Positions 10,042 to 20,564 of a DNA stretch of 64,000 nt are shown in pieces (the first letter of the stretch is position 1; every line of letters begins with the position of its first letter). The DNA comes from Adineta ricciae (lineage: Eukaryota > Rotifera > Eurotatoria > Adinetida > Adinetidae). The DNA is taken from contig CAJNOJ010000094.1 of NCBI GenBank assembly GCA_905250025.1, positions 254,193 to 318,192 of the forward strand, read 5' to 3'. The notes under the pieces were generated by a model. The model was given only the letters and a program-made list of their open reading frames with translations, was not told the origin of the DNA and made no database searches. Made by a program: the position numbers and the translations under genes.

Positions 10042-10971
10042 TGAACAGCTAGCTCATAATATTGTAAATATCTGAGAATCAAAGGATAGAATGCATACTT
10101 TGTGTCGGTAGAAAAAAAAACACAATATTGACCGTCTATTGAAAGGTATTATTCATAAATATGTACTCGAATGCATGAAACGTCTATACTCTCAGAATAA
10201 TTCGATATAAAAATCAACATGCTGTCGTCCAATCAACGAAAATTTCAAGCGATGACAATACTACAATGTGAAAAAATGTATTATTGTCAACAAATGGCAA
10301 CTAGAGGTCTGGAGAAAAGTAAGTCACATAGAAATTCACAGAGAAAAACTAATTATATCGACGTGGTCTTTAATGGTTAACATCTTTGTTATTCACATGG
10401 ATACGAAAAACCTGAAGGTGATGGTGAGGATGCTTGAAGATTTTTTTTAGATTATGACAAAGACCCCTGCCATCTACAGATGTTTACTTTAATTTGTACA
10501 CAGGTAGAAGCCACATAAGTGTTTTTCAGAAAGTTATTTTTGTTCGGGGAAAAATCGACAAAGCAATTCTCATGCGTATTTTTTCAGTCCTAAAGAAAAT
10601 CAAAACACAATTGTTTGTCAAGCCAAACAGTTGAAAATACGTTTACTCTATGGCGCAAAAAGCGACCAGGTAATTCTGGGTGTTTCCGTTTATTTCTCAA
10701 CTAATGATCTTTGATACTAATCACATGAAGAAGCTATTTGTCACGCAACTAATATATAAACAAAATGTCGAAAGACAGTGTCGATGTTTCAATACGCATT
10801 CGAAAAATCCGACAGTGTTAACCGTATTTTTCTAAGGAGGATATAAAATGTACTGAGAAAAGATCAAAATAAGTGCGAGCCGTCTTAGAGCATGTATCGA
10901 TTCGATCACCGAGCATTTGATTTTCAAGATTTGAATTCATTGTAACTTGTTCGTTCCATAGAAAGATTCAA
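10042..10971. other. Intergenic with possible orphan exon fragments
   Basis: Mostly featureless. Plus-strand pieces flanked by splice-like sites occur at about 10450-10502 (YDKDPCHLQMFTLICTQ before GTAGAAG) and about 10588-10669 (PKENQNTIVCQAKQLKIRLL region, before GTAATTC). They may be relics of a gene continuing into the broken B-box gene, but I do not recognise them. Confidence 0.3.
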
Positions 10972-11442
10972 ATGACATATGACGAAAGAGAAACACTAAC
11001 CTCACGTCGAATTTGTGCTGAATGTTAAAAGAAACCACCGCAAGTTCAGTGTCTCCATTGTTCACAATTCGTCTGTCTTGAATGTGCTCAGAAACATGTC
11101 AATTTAGTGGCATTAGAAAGCGAAGGTGCAATGCATTTCTTAAATGAGAAACTTGATATTCTTGACCAGATCGCTGCCATCACTCGACAGAAGATAATGC
11201 AGGAGCGTGATATGATTGTACGGTATGCAGATGAAGAACGTGATCGATCGTTTATGCAATTGGATCGAATGATCGACGTAGAAAAACAACAAGTGCGTTA
11301 TAAAAGTCAAGAATTGAATGCAATCCCGGTGTATATTCGAGAATTAAAAGCTGAACTTCAATATTTAATTACCGAAAAAAACGATTTAATCAATGTTAGT
11401 AGTACAGCAACGTGGCTCACAGCGGAAATTTGTTTAAGATGA
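10972..11442 (+). pseudogene. B-box zinc finger / coiled-coil (TRIM-like) fragment with premature stop
   Basis: From ATG 10972 the frame reads a B-box-like finger: RRICAEC, then CLHC, then CLECAQKH, giving the C-x2-C...C-x2-C...C-x2-C-x2-H spacing. An in-frame TAA at 11026-11028 falls directly after the first CAEC. Downstream a coiled coil runs from NEKLDILDQIAAITRQ to about ELQYLITEKND and stops at 11442. There is no RING, NHL or SPRY domain. Without the stop it would be a B-box plus coiled-coil adaptor of the TRIM kind. No intron that removes the stop is evident. It sits between two DED receptor-like genes. Confidence 0.6.
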
Positions 11443-11831
11443 CGACGACAACATTTTCAAATGAATTCATTTTTGCACGAGCTCGTGCTTTCCTTTCGAG
11501 CAACATTTGTAATCTAATTCGCTGCTGTATGGAGCAAACGTTACTGATTTTTCTTATGCAGCAATTTTCCATACGATCATAACATAAAAGTATCAGTGAA
11601 AATGTGTAGCTTTTATACTTCAGCAAGATCATACGTCATTCTCTTTTACGAAACGTACAAGTTCAGTCTGACATGCTTTCATTTGATTAAACTAAACAAG
11701 TTCATAATACAAAAAAGAACAAATTAAGTTTCTATAAAACTCCCTGGACATTTTGTCTATTATATATAAGTAAATTTACATTTCAATCTTTCATTATTTT
11801 TGGATTTCGTTGAGCACATATCTCGTGTTCT
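11443..11831. other. Intergenic
   Basis: AT-rich 3' flanks of the B-box fragment and of DED copy 2, which converge here. No gene recognised. Confidence 0.55.
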
Positions 11832-12921
11832 TCATCGCTCACCGTCTGAAAGTAGAACAAAACTATAGGGTGATTTTGGCACTAATACAGGTTTCCTTTA
11901 CCGTACAGATTACCACTTTGTCGGTTTTCGTCACATTTACAGTGCCCATCTGATACCCCAGTCCAATAGTGACAAAATTTATTGGTACCAGAGCAGCACT
12001 TCGAACCCCCGCCTTCCAACCCTAAAATCAAGTCATTATTTTCATTAATGTTATCTAATATACCAAATATAATAATTCAAGCATGTTTTCTTACACCATG
12101 AGACGTTTGTATTTAAACTTTCCATTTCTCTTTCTTTTTCCAGTAAAGATCTGTTTAATTGTGCAATCCGATCTATATCTTGCAATAAATGATTCCGCGT
12201 ATGTCTACCATCATATTTTATATACAACCAACAAATCCAAATACTTTCAATAGTGATAATTGCTAATAAAACCATCGATATTGAAATACATAACAATTGA
12301 TATTTCTTCTCCTTTGATGATCCAACACTTTCCCCAAAGCAAATTTTTCTCTTCACATATTCACCCGGTGCCATGCATTTGCTATCTAGATGTTTGTCGT
12401 TCTCCATCATGCTCTCATAGTTTAAACCTTCGAAAATAAGTGCATCGAACACCGTTCATTTACATTGTTCGCTCTCTTTCTCTCGACTTACGTGTATTTA
12501 CAGTTACTTTGTCGATATCCTCTTGATCATCGGTCAACGCATCAAACTTTGAAGTCGTTTGTATTATCTGAGCTTCTGTCGACTCAGTCACAACTCCAGT
12601 CAATCGTACTGACTGCATATATTCTAAACACAACAATAAAACATCTTACATCAATGTGCTCATCATACCTTGCAGATCTTTAGCTGGACCCATACAGTCA
12701 ATATCTCTGAATGCAGAGATCAACACTGTCACGTCGCTTTCGTTGATTTTGCCTTGATCAAACAACGATTGCCAGAGATCAAGAGTACCGTGGATTGTCG
12801 TGTCATCTTGAATAGGTCGAGTAACAGTATCACCAAGAAGAAAATGAAGTCGTTTGCGAGATTCATTACTAAGACGATCGCCGACTTTCAGCAGAACTTT
12901 TCTTAGGTCTTGATTATTCAT
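11832..12921 (-). CDS. DED-like transmembrane protein with Cys-rich ectodomain, copy 2
   Basis: Five exons are inferred: 12669-12921, 12492-12623, 12095-12427, 11902-12021 and 11832-11845. They sum to 852 bp and 283 residues, and all four introns are phase 1. Exon 1 is the DED-like domain, identical to copy 1 at protein level. Exon 2 is the linker. Exon 3 has the basic KEKK stretch and a membrane span ending in WICWLYIKYD. Exon 4 is a compact cysteine module with the order CC, six residues, C, ten residues, C-x-C (SKCCSGTNKFC then HCKC). Exon 5 adds a few residues before TGA. Topology is inferred as cytosolic DED and extracellular cysteine module. The stalk and ectodomain differ from copy 1 although DED and linker are almost unchanged. 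Confidence 0.78.
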
Positions 12922-13272
12922 TAGATGTAGAGATTCAAATGGCTAATCTGAAAAGAAAACAGTCGATGATATAGAGGGAAAAGTAGATGATAGTGCTGGG
13001 AGATTTCGATGCAGTTGTACATTAGAAAATCTCGTCTATTGTAAATGAATACAGGAGAGGGTGTATGTGTGTTGTTTTTCTCTTGAAAAACATAGTCAGA
13101 GAGAAGAACACGAGGAAAATAGAGAGTAGGGCGATGAAGAATGACGCAGAAGAGACAGAACGAAAGAAAACAGTATTTTGCTAGTAGCATACCAAAACAG
13201 ACAAACGCATATGAGTAATGGAGTGACACGAGGAAGAATCGTCACAAAAGCAGAATAGAAAAAAGAACGAAA
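12427..13272. repeat. Copy B of the duplicated block (partner 428-1273)
   Basis: About 99% identical to 428-1273 over 846 bp, including non-coding DNA upstream of the start codon. Homology ends sharply at about 13272, after which the two upstream regions are unrelated. Confidence 0.93.
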
Positions 13273-13757
13273 CTATTTTTACAGAGGAGAGTACGAGCGT
13301 AAAATGAGAACTACACTAATTGGAGTACCATACCATATATTATCAGAACAAAACGTGAAAAAGAAATTGGATTTTACATTTTTAGAAAACTCAAAAAAAA
13401 GCGGACAACTTTTTTCGTAGTCTTTCACTTTCTTTCTATTTCAACATTTGAATTAGTCTCCAATTTCACATCTATTTTCGTGATACTTGTTGTCGAACAG
13501 ATATGAATAATGTATGAGAAAGAAAACTTTCCCATGAAATTATAAAACTTGCAGAACGCTGTGTATGTAACAGGTAGATAGTTTCGGAATGAATCATATC
13601 TATAAATATCTGTCTATAAGTCATCCATGGGAGATTTCAATAATTTCCCTTTCGATAAAACTAACACAGATATGTTTGAATCATGATACGAAGAATCTTT
13701 TCGTAGGAATTTTATTGGCAAACTAATTATTAAAAAAAGAGTATCTTCAAGTTTGTC
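13273..13757. other. Intergenic
   Basis: Unrelated to the flank of copy A. AT-rich, no gene recognised. Confidence 0.6.
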
Positions 13758-14930
13758 CTATTTATCGTTGAGTCTATTGTATTTTCTTAATATTTGTTTT
13801 AAAGTTTCATGCGATAATGCATCGACTTTTAGTCCTTTATATCCAATCATTGTTTCTGCTGCTATCATCGAATTCACAATTGCTTCTTCAACGCATTGAA
13901 TTGTTGCCTCAAATAACGGATTCATCGCGTCATTGATCATGAATTCTGCTTGTTTTGTCGTTGTTGTTTGGTTGGAGAACTCAGCTGTTGAGAATGCTAA
14001 GAATATCTCCCCAGACGAATCTCCAGCAATGCCTCCAAGTCTTGCTATCCCAAGTGAAGCACGGACGGCTAAACGTTTGAGTTGATGCGGTAACAAAGGT
14101 GCATCAGTTGCAATAATAACAATAATCGAACCGACATCTTTGTCCGGAACTTTCGTGTTCACTCTTTCCATTTCTAAGATTTCTTCGCCCACAGGAATAC
14201 CGGCGATAATTAATTGTTTTTTTCGTCCAAAATTCGACTGTACTAATACTCCGACTGTATAATTCAATTCTGGAATTACCCTTGAACTTGTTCCTGTTCC
14301 TGCTTTAAACCCGAATGTCATCATTCCAGTTCCACCACCCACATTGCCTTCTAGAACCGTTGTTCCCGAACCTTTCGCATTCTCTAGTGCTTCGAAAACG
14401 TGTTCTTCCGTCACATGAAATCCATGGATATCATTCAAGAATCCATCCCACGTTTCGGCAACCACTGGTAAACTTGAATCGACAATATTGCCCGTCTGAG
14501 GGATGACATTTTTCTTAACGAACCATTTCATTAATGATTGATGGCAAATTCCAACCGCATTTGTATTCGTAATCAAAATCGGTGTTGTTAGAAAACCGGA
14601 TTCGGTCAGCCAATGAATTCCTGTCATTTCACCATTACCATTCAAACTAAACCAGTTGGCAAAACAGAGCTCGTTGTTTAAAACTCTTTCCGGTGCACGC
14701 GGAAAGATTGCTGTGACACCTGTTCGTACAGAATCGCCTTCGATAATCGTACTAAATCCAACCTCGACCCCTTGAACATCAACGATCGAGTTCGATTTAC
14801 CCGGAACGCCACTAAACGGAATGCCTAGATCACGAGCACGAGGCTTAGCTTTGTCCGAAGTACTCGACATATTCGCATCAACGTAATAGAATGACAAGAA
14901 GAAGAACAGATTTACAACTTTGGTTATCAT
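13758..14930 (-). CDS. P1/S58-family peptidase (DmpA / L-aminopeptidase D-esterase type)
   Basis: Single uninterrupted exon of 390 residues. After a hydrophobic leader (VVNLFFFLSFYYV) the mature part opens RARDLGIPFSGVPGKSNSIV, the usual S58 N-terminus. Conserved blocks are GVTAIFPRAP, ITNTNAVGICHQ, EGNVGGGTGM, and KDVGSIIVIIATDAPL with the Gly267-Ser268 pair where these enzymes self-cleave to free the catalytic serine. RLGGIAGDSSGEIF near the C-terminus fits the family's GGxxGxxSGD-like block. Members cleave N-terminal residues from peptides. The family is mainly bacterial and fungal; the absence of introns and the added leader suggest acquisition by transfer and export from the cytosol. Start chosen at the first ATG, about 32 bp from a TATA box. 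Confidence 0.93.
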   Translation of the reverse strand: MITKVVNLFFFLSFYYVDANMSSTSDKAKPRARDLGIPFSGVPGKSNSIVDVQGVEVGFSTIIEGDSVRTGVTAIFPRAPERVLNNELCFANWFSLNGNGEMTGIHWLTESGFLTTPILITNTNAVGICHQSLMKWFVKKNVIPQTGNIVDSSLPVVAETWDGFLNDIHGFHVTEEHVFEALENAKGSGTTVLEGNVGGGTGMMTFGFKAGTGTSSRVIPELNYTVGVLVQSNFGRKKQLIIAGIPVGEEILEMERVNTKVPDKDVGSIIVIIATDAPLLPHQLKRLAVRASLGIARLGGIAGDSSGEIFLAFSTAEFSNQTTTTKQAEFMINDAMNPLFEATIQCVEEAIVNSMIAAETMIGYKGLKVDALSHETLKQILRKYNRLNDK

Positions 14931-14961
14931 ATTTGCACTTTATGACCATCGTTATCTGCAA

Positions 14962-14970
14962 ATATATATA
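14962..14970 (-). promoter_or_regulatory. TATA box of the S58 peptidase gene
   Basis: TATATATA about 32 bp upstream of the start codon on the minus strand, a normal spacing for a very short leader. Confidence 0.5.
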
Positions 14971-15080
14971 CATAGTCTTGTTGATAAACTTTGCCTACTA
15001 CTTAACGATTTCTTTTAACATTTGTGTGATACATCCTTGTGATTTATTTTAAAAAAATACATTTCACATCAAGGTTATTT

Positions 15081-15995
15081 TTAAAGAAGAGTGTGGTATT
15101 GATTTGTTTCGTTATTTTGTTGCAGACATAATTTAGTTAAGAACTGAAGTTTGCGATGAATCACCGCTTGTTTAAGTTGATTTTTCTCTAGAGCTTCTTT
15201 CAACGAATCGATCTGTTCTTCCAACTGATGTTGATTTGCCAACATGCGCGTTTGGATCAGTAAATGAAATTGTCGCCATTGTTTTTCAAATTCATTCAAT
15301 GTAATAGATGCATTCGGACTGGAAAACTGCTCGGACGAATTTGATAAGGTTTGAGAGGAGAGATTTTGCGAAATCAAATGATAAATTTTATGATGACCTA
15401 AGCGTCGAGCTAATTCAATGGGCAATTCATGTCGACCATTTCGAATATTCAACGAAGCATCAGCATGAATCAATATTGCTGTACAGCCTGCATGTTTATA
15501 ACGAATAGCAGAATGCAATGGTGTATCGCCATCACGATTGACTGGATTTAAATTCGCACCAGCATAGATTAACAGTCGGCAACATTCATTATGACCGAAT
15601 TTACAAGACATATGTAATGGAGTATTGTTATCATAGTCGAAATGATCGACATGAGTTTCATACTCGAGAAGGAGAGTTAAGATTTGACTGTAACCATAGG
15701 CAGCCGAAACATGTAGGCACGTTTTACCATCTCGATCGTAGAGTGAAGTGTTAACTCCTTCTTTTAACAAACGTCGTACTACTTCGGTATGGCCGAGGTA
15801 AGTTGCCGTATGGAGAAGTGATCGTCCATTTAAGGGATCGATTGAACTGATCGAATAACCAGCACGAATGAGAATTTGCAATGTGTGTGGATCGTTGGCT
15901 TGCACTGCGGCAAGAACAGGATCTCCGTGTCCATCAGTTGTTGCTGATAGTGGTTGAAGAATTGATTTGAGTTGTGAATCGAATGCAGTCGACAT
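15081..15995 (-). CDS. Ankyrin-repeat protein with C-terminal coiled coil
   Basis: Intronless, 304 residues. Five to six ankyrin repeats span about residues 25-205; typical cores are GRSLLHTATYLGHTEVVRRL, GKTCLHVSAAYGYSQILTLL, NTPLHMSCKFGHNECCRLLI and GDTPLHSAIRYKHAGCTAIL. After a Ser-rich spacer, residues about 230-290 form a predicted coiled coil (LEEQIDSLKEALEKNQL). The repeats mediate protein-protein contact. There is no death, kinase or DNA-binding domain. The repeat block resembles IkB/BCL3-like proteins only in a general way, so no specific partner is named. Confidence 0.88.
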   Translation of the reverse strand: MSTAFDSQLKSILQPLSATTDGHGDPVLAAVQANDPHTLQILIRAGYSISSIDPLNGRSLLHTATYLGHTEVVRRLLKEGVNTSLYDRDGKTCLHVSAAYGYSQILTLLLEYETHVDHFDYDNNTPLHMSCKFGHNECCRLLIYAGANLNPVNRDGDTPLHSAIRYKHAGCTAILIHADASLNIRNGRHELPIELARRLGHHKIYHLISQNLSSQTLSNSSEQFSSPNASITLNEFEKQWRQFHLLIQTRMLANQHQLEEQIDSLKEALEKNQLKQAVIHRKLQFLTKLCLQQNNETNQYHTLL

Positions 15996-16663
15996 AATTC
16001 AATGTCGTGTATTGCATAAGAATGGTTTCAGTTTTTTTTTTTCATCATTATTATTGGGGACAGAGGAGGACAAAGATGAAGATTGAAACAGAACGTAACA
16101 TATTTGTCAATGTCGTTCTTTTCAAGTAGAGACACTTATATGTAAAAAAAAGGTTCGTTTCTTGTACGAAACGAAAAACTTTGTCGAAGTTCCAATGACA
16201 TTGAAGTATGAATCTATCCTGTATATGTTCTTCTTGATTATGACCTGAAGAAATTGTGTTGTAGATAGAACGAGATGTCTGAGCATGAATTTTAACACTG
16301 ATGAAAACGATCAACAACAGTTCCGATAAATCAGTTTATCAATCTTTCGCCTCTGTTCAAGCTTTTCTTCTTCCTTCCACGATAGTTATGTCAATATACG
16401 CTCTTTTCTTTTCCTTTACTCGTAATTATTCTTATTTGTGTTGGTCGGTAGTAAAGAAAAAGAAAATTTTATTTGTCTGCTTAATGTCAGCTCGACGAAT
16501 TCTTTTTTCTAAGATTCTCCGATGAATAAAGGTAAAAAAGCCCACAAAAACAATTATCGATCGGGCGTACCTTTTTATACGCTAAGCGAAATAAAAAAAT
16601 GTCATTCTTCCTTTTTCTATCAAATTCTACAACAGCAGGTACACTTGACTTCTCCACCTCAAG
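15996..16663. other. Intergenic (divergent promoters)
   Basis: Shared upstream region of the ankyrin and NAD synthetase genes. A T9 tract lies near 16033. Open frames here have no recognisable content. Confidence 0.55.
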
Positions 16664-17522
16664 ATGCAAGCGGAAAAGGTCGCTGATCATATCACTCAAT
16701 GGCTCAAAGATTATCATCAAACTAGTCATACAAAAGGCTTTGTTGTCGGTGTTTCCGGTGGAATCGATTCGGCTGTTGTATCAACACTATGTGCTCGCAC
16801 CGGCTTGCCTGTCTTAGTTATGGAAATGCCTATTCGACAGTCAGCGAATGAAATACGTCGAAGTCATGCGCATATTAATTGGTTGAAGTCAACATTTCCG
16901 AATGTACGCGCGGGTGAGGTCAATTTAACTGAGGTCTTCGAAACATTCCAAGCAACAGTCAAAAACAATGAATTGAACGAAACAAATTCTGCTACCGACA
17001 TCGCATTTGCCAATATGAGATCTCGATTACGAATGGTAAAGAACTTCTTTTCATGACAAAAAATTATTGTTCTATGTTCAGGTTAACTTGTATTACTTCG
17101 CGTCGATCAACAACTATCTCGTTGGTGGTACAGGGAACAAAGTGGAAGACTTCGGTGTTGGATTTTTTACGAAATATGGCGATGGAGGAGTTGATATTAG
17201 TCCAATAGCTGATTTATTGAAGTCGGAAGTACGTGCTGTTGCTGCTGCGCTGGGTGTTTCGAATGAAATCATTGCGGCACCACCTACTGATGGTTTGTTC
17301 GGAGATACACGAACTGATGAAGATCAAATCGGAGCAAGCTATGATGAATTAGAATGGGCGATGAATTATATAGATTCAGATAGAGCAAAACAAGATGCGA
17401 CAGCATTGACCGAGAGAGAAAAGAAAGTTCTGGAGATTTACAATCAACGACACACAGCAAATTTGCATAAGATGGTTGAAATCCCTCGTTGTATCATTCC
17501 AAAAGAGTTAAAAGGTCAATAA
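16664..17522 (+). CDS. nadE: Ammonia-dependent NAD(+) synthetase (bacterial NadE type)
   Basis: Final step of NAD synthesis: deamido-NAD plus ammonia and ATP gives NAD. Two exons, with a 46 bp intron GTAAAG...GTTCAG at 17037-17082. The pyrophosphate-binding loop is VGVSGGIDSAVV. ANMRSRLRM then continues across the splice as VNLYYFASINNYLVGGTGNKVEDFGV, as in the NH3-utilising enzymes. DISPIADLLKSEV and PPTDGLFGDTRTDEDQIG are further signatures. At about 270 residues it matches the bacterial length, and there is no N-terminal glutaminase domain of the usual animal NADSYN. A bacterial origin with later intron gain is inferred. Start chosen at the ATG giving the usual short N-terminal helix. Confidence 0.93.
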
Positions 17523-17650
17523 GAACTATTTTCGATCTTCAAAAAATTTCTTTATTTAATCGTACACAATATTGAACTACTTCTCATAGATTTTGATTGA
17601 TTCCGTGCATTTCGTCGTCAATAAAACTCACTTCCGTACTGTTCATCTGA

Positions 17651-18640
17651 CTAACGTTCAGCTCTTTTCTCTGCCGATTTCTTTACAGGCACAACCGTAG
17701 CGGTCGGCGATATTCGTATGTGGCGGTGTTTGTCTAATGACACAAAATTGACACAAGCAACAACGGGTAATGATAATGTCACACAATAAGTTGCGGTAAA
17801 TAAATATATTTGAATGCCAAAATCGACTGCTGGATCTTTGCCTTGAACCATCTGTACGAATGTAATGATAATCATTGGTAAATGAAGAAAGACATAAACA
17901 GCGGAGACAGATATCAATTGCATTGACATTCGCCGATGTTTTCGCCATTGAATCGGTTGTCTCAGTCGTTTCTTCTGACGAATTATTCGATAGAGTAAGG
18001 CGACGTTAAATGTAACAATAATCAATGTCGGAAAGACATTGTTAACAATCGTATCCCATATCGTGATGAAATTCATCGCGACATAACAAGGCGATGAGCC
18101 ACATTGAAGATCGGTGAAATCAAATAAGTTTTCACACGGCGGGAAGACTAAAACGTTTGTATGGAAACTAAATAGGTAAATTATGATAATCAATGGTGGT
18201 AAATAATGCAAGAGAAATTTTTGTTTTTGTGTCGTGATGTATCTGCTGTGAAAGATTAATAAATGACGTTCAATCGATGCCCATGCAAGAATGAAAGCTT
18301 GGATATTGTACAAACTATCATCAATCACCCACCACGTCAAGCAGAAACTCGTGGTTGGTATCGGGGGAGGTCCGACTTGATAGAGACTGATCAACATCCA
18401 GAGAACATCGGTAAAGATTAAAATAACGTTGGTCATGATTAAAAAGAGAATACTGTGATTGTGTAAACCATGACGCATTTTCCGATTGGATAAGAAACAG
18501 TAAATGGTAAAAGTTGAACAAATCAATGATAGGCCAGCGAATATAAGTAGAAGCCAGAATTGCAGAGTAGTTGAGAGATCGGGAGTATCCATTTCTCCTA
18601 CTCTGAGTTGATGTGAACGATTTAGTTTTATGGGTAGCAT
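17651..18640 (-). CDS. Orphan rhodopsin-like GPCR 1
   Basis: Intronless, 329 residues, seven membrane spans. TM1 is FWLLLIFAGLSLICSTFTIY, TM2 includes ILFLIMTNVILIFTDVLWML, and TM3 ends in ASIERHLLIFH, where ERH replaces the DRY box. TM5 is FPTLIIVTFNVALLYRIIRQ followed by a basic third loop, and TM6 carries SVYAVFLH-type helix residues. Cys in TM3 and loop 2 could form the usual disulfide. The ligand is unknown. It converges tail to tail with nadE, about 128 bp apart. An alternative start at MDTPDLS (about 18592) would shorten the N-terminus. Confidence 0.85.
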   Translation of the reverse strand: MLPIKLNRSHQLRVGEMDTPDLSTTLQFWLLLIFAGLSLICSTFTIYCFLSNRKMRHGLHNHSILFLIMTNVILIFTDVLWMLISLYQVGPPPIPTTSFCLTWWVIDDSLYNIQAFILAWASIERHLLIFHSRYITTQKQKFLLHYLPPLIIIIYLFSFHTNVLVFPPCENLFDFTDLQCGSSPCYVAMNFITIWDTIVNNVFPTLIIVTFNVALLYRIIRQKKRLRQPIQWRKHRRMSMQLISVSAVYVFLHLPMIIITFVQMVQGKDPAVDFGIQIYLFTATYCVTLSLPVVACVNFVSLDKHRHIRISPTATVVPVKKSAEKRAER

Positions 18641-18942
18641 TTTTGCTATTGTGCGTAATCGTAAATCAGATAAAAGTTCATCAAATAACTAGTTTGACGT
18701 ACGAACTCATCTGCCTTTTCCCCCCGTCAAGTAAACAGGAATCCGAGTATTTTACTTGGAAGATATGCGAAAAGGTTCAATCAGAAAACCTCACGTTTAT
18801 TTGAGAACTGAAATCAAATTACAACCTTTTCTTTCTAAGTCTCTAAACGCCTTTGTACCATGTTCTTGTTTATGTTCGAAATGAATAGATCTCATCATTA
18901 TAATACTTGAGAACAGTCACGACCAACTAGTCGTGACAAAAG
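18641..18942. other. Intergenic
   Basis: Promoter side of GPCR 1 and 3' flank of the GNAT gene. Nothing else seen. Confidence 0.5.
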
Positions 18943-19701
18943 TTAAATATTTTTTCTTAATAAATAACGTAAACTCGTTCCATGACGCTCAACGACTTCC
19001 ACCGTATCCAATGCCATTCCAGCTTTGCAAGCAGACTTCCAAGAAGCTTCATTATCAGTCCTTGCCGTCGACACAATTGCTTGCAGTGAATGACCATCTA
19101 CAGTATAACCATCTTGTTTCAATCGAGTGGCATATTGTACCAATGCACATGCTTCAATTGTTCCAACGCCCGAATAGATTTTTCGACCGATTGTATTCAC
19201 ACCTGCTGTAGTATTGTTCGACGAATGATTCCAACATTCTGTTCGATTTAAACGTGCCATTTCTGTCGTGCCTGGCTCGGTACCTTTGCCTAAAGAAGCC
19301 ATACCTATGAACATGTCCGTTTCAGCGTCCGTTACGATAAATCCGCTATAAAGATATAAAGGTGAGTTGCGATTTTCGAATCGACCGGCCAGCGTACGTA
19401 TTCTGGATGTAGTTTGTTCTAGAGAACATATTTGACCATTACTATACTTTGCTCGGACAGCAGGTTGACTGTTCAAATATGTGTGAACATCGTCAATATC
19501 TTTTTCTTCTACGGATCGGAAATGATATTGATTTCCGTTATGTTCGACGTCTATATATACTTTAGCCAGTTCATTCGATTCGATATCGATTGAAATATGT
19601 GCTTGGGGAGGGATAAAGTATGTTTGACTGGCAGCATATTGATTAAATTTGTTTGTTGCGGCATGGATTATACGCTCTAGTTCCTCATTCTCGCCTGCCA
19701 T
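18943..19701 (-). CDS. GNAT-family acetyltransferase-like protein
   Basis: Intronless, 252 residues. The central part follows a RimJ/GNAT plan: an N-terminal strand FRSVEEKDIDDVHTYLNSQP, then FIVTDAETDMFIGMASLGKG (beta strands with the substrate side), an acetyl-CoA side beginning RKIYSGVGTIEACALVQYAT, and VSTARTDNEASWKSACKAGM where GNAT enzymes have the N-x-x-S pair helix. The expected Q/R-x-x-G-x-G/A loop is weak (GRKIYSGVG), so catalysis is not certain. No eukaryotic extra domain is present. The look is bacterial, and transfer is possible. Confidence 0.68.
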   Translation of the reverse strand: MAGENEELERIIHAATNKFNQYAASQTYFIPPQAHISIDIESNELAKVYIDVEHNGNQYHFRSVEEKDIDDVHTYLNSQPAVRAKYSNGQICSLEQTTSRIRTLAGRFENRNSPLYLYSGFIVTDAETDMFIGMASLGKGTEPGTTEMARLNRTECWNHSSNNTTAGVNTIGRKIYSGVGTIEACALVQYATRLKQDGYTVDGHSLQAIVSTARTDNEASWKSACKAGMALDTVEVVERHGTSLRYLLRKNI

Positions 19702-20564
19702 TCTAGTTGAATCGTGTATCGATTAAATTTTTTCAATGCAAATAAAGCAACTTGCTGTTTCTAATCAGAAGGCCAACGATCGTCTACTAAATTCAATAAC
19801 TCACCTTACTCAACGTTCTGATTCTACTATTCCTTTATAAATACATCGAAGTTCTCAAGTGGAATAGTACTAATATTTGATTGATTCACATGTACTTCCT
19901 CGTCCGTATGTACCACTCAAATTGTTAACATAGATGTCGTGTAGTTTTACCAGGAAAAGGAAACGTTTATTTAAAAAAAAACTTCCATTCGCATTGAAAT
20001 ACCAGAAGGGCTACCTGACAAGTACACGTTTGATGGTTCGGAGGCAATGGAACACGTATTTCTCATTTTATTATCGACTCTATCCACGCAGCCTGATTGT
20101 GTTATGTCTCTGTGTACGAAAAATACATTCATTTTCTCATCAGGTTTTATTTTGTAAATGAATTTTCGCACATCTTTCTTCGCATTGTTTGCTCAATCAC
20201 AGCAGCTATTAATATTCGAGCGGGTCAATAGAAGTGACGGACGTCCAGTCTTGAATAATGACATTCACATGTCATGTACAGGTAAATTTTCTAGCTACAC
20301 TAGTATACTAACAGTATGAGTACCGGCAAAGCAATATTCTTCCACGTTTCACACACTACACTTTTGGATAAACTCATATTTGTCCGATGTAGTCTCATAG
20401 TCATTTTATAAAGCAAGAAATCAATTGTATGTTTGAATATATTGAATAGTTAGTCAATGTTAATGTTGTATTTTGAATTACTGAGTTAAAAGTTAGTTGA
20501 ATGCGAAGAGAAAAGGATTAGTCAAATGAAGTCGTGCGCTGAATTCCGGTTTGGAAAAAGCTCT
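19702..20564. other. Intergenic
   Basis: No gene recognised. Small open frames near 19934-20171 overlap on both strands and look random. Confidence 0.55.

Noticed and set aside
10268..10450. 60-residue plus-strand open frame
   Set aside because: No motif or splice context; composition like neighbouring intergenic DNA.
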